Positions 1-5,391 of a DNA stretch of 5,391 bases are shown one piece after another. Origin of the DNA: Chloracidobacterium sp. UBA6041 (GTDB lineage: Bacteria > Acidobacteriota > Blastocatellia > Pyrinomonadales > Pyrinomonadaceae). Position 1 is the first letter of the stretch, and every line of letters begins with the position of its first letter. A program made the position numbers and the translations under genes. The stretch is from contig DIYZ01000034.1 of assembly GCA_002427845.1 (NCBI GenBank), forward strand, positions 444-5,834. Reading direction: 5' to 3'. The notes beneath the pieces were generated by a model. It was not told the origin of the DNA, did not search any database, and saw only the letters and a program-made list of their open reading frames with translations.

Positions 1-648
1 TATCTGCCATGGTTCATCACGCGCGCAGAAGCGCGTCTACTCGTTCACGCTTTATCGCAAACCCTGAATGTGGCGACAAGGGTCGCTGCCGAGCCGGATA
101 GCCTGCAACCGCCGCAAGGCGCAGGCAAGAATGCGTTCCTGGTTCGCGTCGCGCGCAAAGAGGAATCGGAGCTGGTTTGGGAGGATCAGATCAAACGCAT
201 TCCACGTCCGGAACCTGACGATATCTGCGTCAGTATTGATAACTCGATACTGAGCCAACTCAAACTGGTTCGTCCCGGCACTCTGCAACTCGAAACTGAT
301 CTATTCATTGCACCAGGAAAGATTGGGAAGCGTGGAGAAAGGCCACTGACCGTCTATGGGCTGATGATTGCCGATCGCCGGAGCGGATTCATTTACGGGT
401 TTGAGGCCCTCACAGCGGAAAAGTCATTGGCCGCGATGTATGGAAGAGTTCCGGAAGCGGTTTGCAGATTACTTTTGCAAAGCAAGGTATTGCCAAAACA
501 TCTCGTTCTTCGTTCACATCTATTACTCACTCTGCTCGAGGCTGTCGCTAAGGAACTAAAGATTCAACTCCGCTATTCCGAGGAATTGCCAGGCATTGAC
601 GAAGCCACAAAGTCGCTGGGCAAATGGTTACACGACGGCAAAATGTAA
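1..648 (+). CDS. Uncharacterised protein, DUF7309/DUF6930-like, 5' end missing
   Basis: The frame is open from the first base to the TAA at 646-648, so this is the last 215 residues of a longer protein whose start lies upstream. A GTG at position 70 could serve as a start, but the in-frame residues before it (LPWFITRAEARLLVHAL) look like real protein, so I treat it as internal. From memory, the opening resembles the 'PW-[FY]-L-T-x-x-EA-x-x-L' segment of DUF7309-type proteins. The later part (about residues 118-200: VYGLMIADRRSGFIYGFEAL, then PKHLVLRS, then a Leu-rich helix and a acidic-Leu-Pro motif EELPGIDEA) resembles the DUF6930 pattern of a beta hairpin with an alpha/beta fold. No catalytic motif, signal peptide or membrane helix is visible, so it is probably cytosolic. 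Function is unknown. That it is a real gene is well supported; the family name is a recollection without a search. Confidence 0.8.
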   Translation, partial: YLPWFITRAEARLLVHALSQTLNVATRVAAEPDSLQPPQGAGKNAFLVRVARKEESELVWEDQIKRIPRPEPDDICVSIDNSILSQLKLVRPGTLQLETDLFIAPGKIGKRGERPLTVYGLMIADRRSGFIYGFEALTAEKSLAAMYGRVPEAVCRLLLQSKVLPKHLVLRSHLLLTLLEAVAKELKIQLRYSEELPGIDEATKSLGKWLHDGKM

Positions 649-696
649 GCACCTCTGATTAAGTCGGAAGAAGGCCATCTGAAGGCAGAGCTTCGT

Positions 697-718
697 GCTC
701 GGGAACCTTGTTCCGAGC
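697..718 (+). terminator. Terminator-like imperfect hairpin after the DUF7309/DUF6930-like gene
   Basis: GCTCGGGAAC (697-706) can pair with GTTCCGAGC (710-718) over nine base pairs with one bulged G and a three-base CTT loop. It starts 48 nt after the stop codon and is followed by TTCCCTT rather than a clean T run. It is therefore a weak intrinsic terminator at best. Two smaller hairpins just upstream compete with or abut it: GAAG/CTTC at 681-694 and GAGC/GCTC at 688-700. It may instead be an mRNA 3'-end structure or chance. Confidence 0.4.
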
Positions 719-794
719 TTCCCTTAGTTCGTCGACCTCGTCGCTAATCAAAGAGGCTGCGGCAAACTATCGGTTTGAAGTCTGAAATATTTAC

Positions 795-800
795 GAGGGG
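795..800 (+). promoter_or_regulatory. Ribosome binding site for the DUF2293 gene
   Basis: GAGGGG lies seven bases before the ATG at 808. This favours that ATG over the in-frame TTG at 775, which would add 11 residues and has no comparable purine-rich site at the right distance. A second ATG at 814 is too far from this site to be preferred. Confidence 0.7.
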
Positions 801-807
801 TTTTCTA

Positions 808-1545
808 ATGACAATGGAAAATTCTGCAACTACCGGGAGTGAGGAAATTAAGGTCTTCATCTCGAATCGCGAGTCGAAGTGTGATGAGTGTGGCGAAGAG
901 TTGGGAAGGAAGGCGTGGATTACTTTGGAGCGAGATAAAGGCGCGTTGTGCCTCTCGTGCGCTGATCTCGATCAGCTGACGTTTCTTCCTGCCGGCGATG
1001 CCGCACTCACGCGGCGCGCGCGAAAACATTCAGCGCTCTCAGCCGTGGTTTTGAAATTTAGCCGGGCACGCAGACGCTATGAGCGGCAAGGACTCCTCGT
1101 CGAAGATGAGGCGTTAGAGCAGGCGGAAGCTGAATGCCTGGCAGACAGCGACGCCAGGGCACGCCGACGCGAGCGTGAAGAGGAGCGGCGTGCGGAAGTG
1201 GATTCACGGTACGTCCAGGAATTTGCCAAACGCGTGAGAGAACTCTTTGCCAATTGTCCGCCAGGGCGTGAGCAGCAGATCGCCGAGCATGCCTGCCGCA
1301 AATATAGTGGCCGGGTGGGACGTTCGGCGGCGGCAAAGAGCCTGGACGAAGAGGCGATACAACTGGCTGTGAGAGCGCACATCAGGCATCGCGAGACAAA
1401 TTACGATGAACTGCTGGGAAAAGGTTTGTACAGGGGAGAGGCGAGAGCGCGAGTTAGAGATCGCGTGGAGGAGGTTTGCGCGCGGTGGCAGGGGAGCGGG
1501 GAGCAGAGGGCCGGGAACCGGAAACCGGAAACCGGGCAGACGTGA
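808..1545 (+). CDS. DUF2293 domain-containing protein with N-terminal zinc-ribbon-like module
   Basis: The product is 245 residues from the ATG at 808, chosen for its GAGGGG site. Residues 25-51 carry Cys25-X2-Cys28 and Cys48-X2-Cys51, which look like a four-cysteine zinc-binding knuckle. Residues 60-98 hold a basic block (ALTRRARKHS, then FSRARRRYERQGLLVE). Residues 99-135 are a highly charged Glu/Arg/Ala helix that may form a coiled coil. Residues 138-227 match what I recall of DUF2293: VRELFANCPPGREQ, AEHACRKYSGRVGRSAAAK, HIRHRETNYDELL, and a final arginine-rich helix ending in RW. The molecular function of DUF2293 is not established; the many Arg/Lys residues would suit nucleic-acid binding, but that is inference. 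There is no signal peptide or membrane segment. Residues 229-245 are low-complexity and come from a heptad repeat array (see 1491-1553), so they are probably not part of the fold. No functional link to the neighbouring genes is apparent. Confidence 0.88.
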   Translation: MTMENSATTGSEEIKVFISNRESKCDECGEELGRKAWITLERDKGALCLSCADLDQLTFLPAGDAALTRRARKHSALSAVVLKFSRARRRYERQGLLVEDEALEQAEAECLADSDARARRREREEERRAEVDSRYVQEFAKRVRELFANCPPGREQQIAEHACRKYSGRVGRSAAAKSLDEEAIQLAVRAHIRHRETNYDELLGKGLYRGEARARVRDRVEEVCARWQGSGEQRAGNRKPETGQT

Positions 1546-1553
1546 GCGGTGAG
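1491..1553 (+). repeat. Degenerate heptanucleotide array spanning the DUF2293 gene's 3' end and stop codon
   Basis: Nine units of 7 bp stay in one register without a gap: GGGGAGC twice, then AGAGGGC and CGGGAAC, then CGGAAAC twice, then CGGGCAG, ACGTGAG and CGGTGAG. The units drift from one type to another, which suggests stepwise duplication with mutation. The array encodes the last ~17 residues of the DUF2293 protein, and its eighth unit supplies the TGA stop (1543-1545). The last 12 bases (1542-1553) occur again at 5363-5374 at the end of the kinase gene. Confidence 0.8.
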
Positions 1554-1597
1554 GGCCGAAATTTATGGCGGAATCAATGTCGAGGAGTATCATAGGG

Positions 1598-1653
1598 AGC
1601 AAACAGCAAGCAGTATGCAATGAGCTGTAAGCAGTGCGCAGTAAGCAGTGAGT
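1598..1653 (+). repeat. Degenerate heptanucleotide array in the gap before the kinase gene
   Basis: Eight consecutive 7-bp units can be laid out in one register. They include AGCAAAC, AGCAAGC, AGTATGC, TGTAAGC, AGTAAGC and AGTGAGT, with a consensus near AGTAAGC. Every unit has the same strand orientation. The array does not fold into an obvious hairpin, is not flanked by target duplications that I can see, and lacks the spacers of a CRISPR. The rest of the 1546-1755 gap holds no gene. It includes an 8-bp palindrome GCGGCCGC (1690-1697) and a small inverted repeat TGGC/GCCA (1709-1718), neither of clear meaning. Confidence 0.8.
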
Positions 1654-1746
1654 ATTTAGGCACTTATTACGAGGCCCGGCATTCATAACGCGGCCGCCAT
1701 TGATAATTTGGCAGGCCATCCATAGCTCGGAGAGCATTCATGATTC

Positions 1747-1751
1747 GGAGG
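1747..1751 (+). promoter_or_regulatory. Ribosome binding site for the kinase gene
   Basis: GGAGG sits four bases before the ATG at 1756. The spacing is slightly short but the core is perfect, and kinase homology begins about a dozen residues after this start, as expected for Hanks-type kinases. I see no convincing -35/-10 pair in the gap upstream; TTGATA at 1700-1705 has only poor -10 partners. Confidence 0.7.
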
Positions 1752-1755
1752 CGTA

Positions 1756-4700
1756 ATGAGCTCGGTTGACCCGAAACGTGCGCTCCTGCATTACCGCATC
1801 ATCAGCAAAATCGGCCAGGGCGGGATGGGCCAGGTTTATAAGGCTGAGGATACAAAGCTTGGCCGCCACGTAGCCCTCAAACTTCTCACCGCCGAGGCTA
1901 CCGAAGACACCATGGCCAGACGCCGGCTGCTGAAAGAAGCGCAGTCAGCTTCCGCACTCAACCATCCCAACATTGTTACCATTCATGCGATTGAAGAAGC
2001 CGACGGCCTCGACTTCATCGTGATGGAATACGTCGAGGGAGAGACGTTGAAGGCATACATCGAGCGCAGCGGCGCATTGCCGCTAACAACCCTCCTCGAC
2101 ATTGGGATCCAGGTGACCGATGCGCTCGACGCAGCGCATGCAATCGGTCTCATTCATCGCGACATCAAGCCGGCAAACATCCTGATTACACCGCGCGGGC
2201 AGGCCAAAGTTGCCGACTTCGGTCTTGCGAAGATGGTCCGCCCTGCCACCAACGAAGTAGACTTCGAAGCGCCGACTCTCGTCGAACTCACCGACGCCGG
2301 CGCCATACTAGGGACAGTCGCATACATGTCGCCCGAGCAAACCCGCGGCGAGTCTCTGGATCTGCGTTCTGAGATTTTTTCCCTCGGCTCTGTGCTCTAC
2401 GAAGCAGCAACGAGGACAGTGCCTTTCAGTGGCCCAAGCATGCTGGCAATCATGCACGCGATCGCGGCAACTGATCCGCCGCCGCCCAGCCGGGTAAGGC
2501 CCGAATTGCCGCGCGAGTTTGATCTGATTCTTGAACGCGCCCTGGCAAAAGACAAACAACAGCGCTATGACTCGGCCGCGGAGATGGGTGACGCGCTGCG
2601 CAGTTTGCGTTCAACCATGACCGGAAGCTGGGCCGGCTTCCCGATCGTGTACGACGCAGATTTGCTGGAACAGGGCGGCCCGTCGTTTGTTGGGCGTGAG
2701 CCGGAGATGATGAAGCTTGACGGCTTCCTGCGACAGACAATTGCAGGCACGGGCCGTGTCGTGTTTATTACGGGCGAACCAGGAATTGGAAAGACGTCGC
2801 TATCGGACGAATTCCTGCGCCGCGCGCGCAAGCAATATCCGGGTCTGCTGGTTTCTCGCGGCCGCTGCGTCGAGCAATACGGCACGGGCGAGGCTTATCT
2901 GCCGTTTCTCGATGCCATGTCCGGTCTGCTAAGCGCTCCGGGTCGTGAACGGATTGCGGCTGTGATGCGCACTTACGCTCCCACCTGGTGCATGGAATTG
3001 CCAACGGCATTTGTAACCGCTGGGTCGCTCGAACGTTTACAGCAGGAAACAATCGGCGCCACCAAAGAACGCATGATGCGCGAACTGGGCGACGCGCTCG
3101 GCATGCTGGCGACCAACTCGCCCATTGCCCTGCTTTTGGAGGATCTGCACTGGGCCGATCCATCAAGTCTCGATCTGCTGCGCCACCTCTGTCAGCGCAT
3201 CGGCAATCAGCGGCTATTAATTGCCGGCACCTTCCGGCCGGAAGACATTGAGCTCAGCAATCACCCGTTGAAGAGTTACAAAGCAGAGATGCAGGCACAC
3301 AAGCTTTGTGAAGAAGTGGCGCTCGGTTCGTTGAGTCGCGAGCACATTGCCGCATATCTCGACGCCACTTTTGCGCCCAACGATTTTCCGCCGGAGCTAA
3401 CTTCCCTGGTTCATGACAAGACCGAAGGACATCCGCTGTTTGCTACCAGCCTGCTGCAATACCTGAGCGAACGCGGAGACATAGCGAAGGTCAACACACA
3501 CTGGTCACTCGCCCGCCCGCTTTCGGAGATGGAGCTCGAGGCTCCCGAGAGCGTGCGCAGCATGATCAGCAAGAAGATTGACGCGCTGGAAGAAGCGGAG
3601 CGGCGGGCGCTCGAGTATGCCAGCATTGAAGGTGCGGAATTTCTTTCGACCGTGATCGCCAGCCTGCTGGGTGTTGACGAGATTGACCTTGAGGAACAAT
3701 TGGCCCACCTGGAGAAAACTCATCGCTTGATCGAGACCCGCGGCGAAGAGGAGTTGCCAGACGGCGCGCTAGCGACACGTTATCGTTTTGCGCATGCGCT
3801 CTACCAGAATCAATTGTACGGGAATATGGTAAACAAACGCCGTATCATGCTTCACCTGCAGGCCGGAGAGCAGTTGGTCCAGCACTACGGCAAGCGTGCG
3901 CCGCAGATTGCGACCCAGCTCGCCATGCACTTCGAACGTGGGCGCAATTTTGGACGGGCGGTTGAATATCTGATTCACGCCGGAGATAACGCGACAAAAC
4001 TTTACGCTTATGCAGAAGCTGAAAAGCTCTATACCCACGCTCTAAGTCTGGTAGAGAAACTTCCCAGTGGGGAGCAGACCGAGAACCTTTTGACGCTCTA
4101 TCAAAAGCGAGGGACGGCTAATCACATGCTAAGCCGTTTTCCTCCGGCTGTTAGCGATTTCACAAAGATGCTCGAGCAGGCGCGTGCACTGAACGCTTTG
4201 GAACTTCAATCCGCCGCGCTGAACGCGCTGACACTGACTCTCTTTTTCTCGCACCGCCTTGAGGAAACCGCCGCGCGTGCCGCAGAGGCCCTGGATGTAG
4301 CCGAGCGTGCCGGCAGCGAAAAGCTACGCGTTGAGACAATGTGCCTGGTTGGGCTAAAGCATCTCTGCTACGGTGAGTTAAAAGAAGCCAAGACGGTTTT
4401 GGACGACGTTATAACTACCGCTAGAGCGCTCAATCACACTCCTGCGCTCTCGAGTGGGCTGACGTGGCGTGGCTGTCTCCACTTTTTCCAATCCGAATAT
4501 GAAGCCGCGATAGAGCTCGAAACGGAAGCTAACCGTTTGGCGTCGGAGTTGCGCGATGGTTTTCTGTTGTTGACCTCGCTTTTCTTCCTCGGTCTGGCGC
4601 GCGGAAATCTGGGCAGAATGTCGGCAGCGCTCGCAACTCTTCATGAAGCAATCGACAAAGCGCGCCGCAATGGGGATCTCTTTTGGTATCCGCGTATGCC

Positions 4701-5373
4701 CAACTGTATTGGGTGGCTCCATCGGGAGCTGCAAGACTTCGAAGGCGCGCGCAAATACGATCAGGAGGGAGTTGAAGTTGCGCGCGAACATCACGTACTG
4801 GAAGCAGAAGCGAACTCGCTGATCAACCTCGGCCTCGATTACACGCACGCGGGCGACGTGGAAAAAACGGTCTCAGCGTTTCATGAGGTGGAAGATATAT
4901 TTGCGCGCGATGCGTGGTTTCGCTGGCGCTATAACATTCGCTTGCAGGCCGCGACCGCTGAGCACTGGCTGCTCCTGGGAGATTTGGAAAAGGCGCGCGA
5001 GTTTGCATTGCGACTGCAAGAAACCGCGACCGAGTATGAGGCACACAAGTATATCTGCGTCGCTCACAAGCTGATGGCTGAGGTGGAAATCGCCAGTGGA
5101 GATTTCGCAGAAGCGCAAAAGCAATTCGATGGGGCGTTTCAGGAGTTGCAAAAGTATCCGGCACCGCTCACCGGCTGGAAAACTTATGCGGAACTGGGTC
5201 GCCTTAAGTTGCAGTTGGGCGACTCTTCCTCGGCGCGCGCGGCGTTTGCTCAAGCTGCGGAGATCGTCAACACAATCGCAGCGAACGTTGCTGAAACAGA
5301 ACTGCGGGAAACATTCATGAATTCTGCGCCGGTGAAAGAGATTATGAGGGCTCCACGCAGCAGTGAGCGGTGA
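1756..5373 (+). CDS. Soluble Ser/Thr protein kinase with AAA/STAND ATPase and TPR domains (PknK-like architecture)
   Basis: This 1205-residue protein reads as three modules. Residues 12-285 are a Hanks-type kinase: glycine loop GQGGMGQV (20-27), catalytic Lys42 in VALK, probable helix-C Glu61, HRDIKPAN (134-141) with Asp136, Lys138 and Asn141, DFG (154-156), and SPE (192-194). All catalytic residues are present, so it should be an active RD kinase that phosphorylates Ser/Thr. The subdomain IX Asp is Glu206 (RSEIFSLG), a conservative change. Residues 309-700 are an AAA_16/STAND-type ATPase: FVGRE (311-315), Walker A GEPGIGKTS (340-348), Walker B LLLEDLHWAD (459-468), GTFRPEDI (491-498), TEGHPLF (556-562), and the YRFAHALYQNQLY segment (676-688). 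Residues 720-1185 are about ten helical TPR-like repeats spaced by roughly 40 residues. There is no transmembrane helix or signal peptide, so the protein is cytosolic, unlike membrane-anchored PknB types. By analogy with PknK of mycobacteria and similar multidomain kinases, the TPR/ATPase part probably senses or binds a partner and gates the kinase; the partner is unknown. The last four residues come from a heptad repeat. Confidence 0.93.
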   Translation: MSSVDPKRALLHYRIISKIGQGGMGQVYKAEDTKLGRHVALKLLTAEATEDTMARRRLLKEAQSASALNHPNIVTIHAIEEADGLDFIVMEYVEGETLKAYIERSGALPLTTLLDIGIQVTDALDAAHAIGLIHRDIKPANILITPRGQAKVADFGLAKMVRPATNEVDFEAPTLVELTDAGAILGTVAYMSPEQTRGESLDLRSEIFSLGSVLYEAATRTVPFSGPSMLAIMHAIAATDPPPPSRVRPELPREFDLILERALAKDKQQRYDSAAEMGDALRSLRSTMTGSWAGFPIVYDADLLEQGGPSFVGREPEMMKLDGFLRQTIAGTGRVVFITGEPGIGKTSLSDEFLRRARKQYPGLLVSRGRCVEQYGTGEAYLPFLDAMSGLLSAPGRERIAAVMRTYAPTWCMELPTAFVTAGSLERLQQETIGATKERMMRELGDALGMLATNSPIALLLEDLHWADPSSLDLLRHLCQRIGNQRLLIAGTFRPEDIELSNHPLKSYKAEMQAHKLCEEVALGSLSREHIAAYLDATFAPNDFPPELTSLVHDKTEGHPLFATSLLQYLSERGDIAKVNTHWSLARPLSEMELEAPESVRSMISKKIDALEEAERRALEYASIEGAEFLSTVIASLLGVDEIDLEEQLAHLEKTHRLIETRGEEELPDGALATRYRFAHALYQNQLYGNMVNKRRIMLHLQAGEQLVQHYGKRAPQIATQLAMHFERGRNFGRAVEYLIHAGDNATKLYAYAEAEKLYTHALSLVEKLPSGEQTENLLTLYQKRGTANHMLSRFPPAVSDFTKMLEQARALNALELQSAALNALTLTLFFSHRLEETAARAAEALDVAERAGSEKLRVETMCLVGLKHLCYGELKEAKTVLDDVITTARALNHTPALSSGLTWRGCLHFFQSEYEAAIELETEANRLASELRDGFLLLTSLFFLGLARGNLGRMSAALATLHEAIDKARRNGDLFWYPRMPNCIGWLHRELQDFEGARKYDQEGVEVAREHHVLEAEANSLINLGLDYTHAGDVEKTVSAFHEVEDIFARDAWFRWRYNIRLQAATAEHWLLLGDLEKAREFALRLQETATEYEAHKYICVAHKLMAEVEIASGDFAEAQKQFDGAFQELQKYPAPLTGWKTYAELGRLKLQLGDSSSARAAFAQAAEIVNTIAANVAETELRETFMNSAPVKEIMRAPRSSER

Positions 5374-5391
5374 GCAGTCAGCAATCAGCAA
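5355..5391 (+). repeat. Heptanucleotide array overlapping the kinase stop codon, continuing past the window
   Basis: Five 7-bp units follow in one register, ACGCAGC, AGTGAGC, GGTGAGC, AGTCAGC and AATCAGC, and the start of a sixth (AA) reaches the window edge. The unit type matches the array at 1598-1653 and lies on the same strand. The final kinase codons (Ser-Ser-Glu-Arg) and the TGA stop at 5371-5373 fall inside units one to three. The full length of the array cannot be seen. Confidence 0.75.

Noticed and set aside
70..72. GTG as the true start of the first gene
   Set aside because: The same frame is open to the window edge and the upstream residues look like a structured, family-like segment, so the gene is truncated by the window rather than starting here.
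775..807. TTG start giving the DUF2293 protein 11 extra residues
   Set aside because: The ATG at 808 has a GAGGGG site at seven bases, while the TTG has no comparable site and the added residues do not look conserved.
1598..1653. CRISPR-like repeat array
   Set aside because: The units are directly contiguous 7-mers with no unique spacers, and no cas gene is present.
1700..1728. Sigma-70 promoter for the kinase gene with TTGATA as the -35 element
   Set aside because: At 15-17 bp spacing the -10 candidates (CATAGC, ATAGCT, TAGCTC) match the consensus too poorly to call.
1204..1737. A 177-codon reverse-strand open frame across the end of the DUF2293 gene and the following gap
   Set aside because: It overlaps a well-supported gene in antisense, and its middle part is a Leu/Cys/Pro-rich translation of the heptad repeats. 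It shows no recognisable domain or good ribosome binding site.
4378..4848. A 156-codon reverse-strand open frame inside the kinase gene
   Set aside because: It lies wholly within the TPR-coding region in antisense and has no recognisable motif; it is a by-product of the codon usage of the real gene.
1756..5373. Kinase as part of an anti-phage defence system
   Set aside because: STAND ATPases and kinases occur in defence, but there is no effector nuclease, protease or other defence gene nearby, and the kinase-ATPase-TPR order fits PknK-like signalling proteins equally well.

Overview
The window suggests a chromosomal segment of a moderately GC-rich soil-type bacterium, most likely an Acidobacteriota member (Blastocatellia/Pyrinomonadales-like). 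This is inferred from three things: a very large soluble Ser/Thr kinase-ATPase-TPR protein, a DUF2293-type protein, and short heptanucleotide repeat arrays at gene ends and between genes. No marker gene confirms the taxonomy.

Layout, all genes on the + strand. (1) 1-648 is the 3' part of a gene cut by the window edge; its product resembles the DUF7309/DUF6930 type of uncharacterised protein. (2) 649-807 is a gap holding a terminator-like imperfect hairpin (697-718) and a good ribosome binding site (795-800). (3) 808-1545 encodes a DUF2293-family protein with an N-terminal CX2C...CX2C zinc-ribbon-like module; its last ~17 residues are translated from a heptad repeat array (1491-1553). (4) 1546-1755 is a gap containing a second heptad array (1598-1653) and a GGAGG site just before the next start. 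(5) 1756-5373 encodes a 1205-residue protein: an N-terminal Hanks-type kinase, a central AAA/STAND-like ATPase with intact Walker motifs, and a long C-terminal TPR region. It has no transmembrane segment. The stop codon lies inside a third heptad array (5355-5391) that runs off the window.

The three genes point the same way but are separated by 159 and 210 nt, with a possible terminator and repeat arrays between them, so they need not form one operon. No shared pathway is evident. The kinase is the only gene with a clear biochemical role: cytosolic signal transduction, with TPRs as the probable sensing or protein-binding surface.

I found no CRISPR, RNA gene, insertion sequence or defence system. 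The most unusual feature is the recurrent 7-bp repeat family, which has supplied the C-terminal codons and stop codons of two unrelated genes.
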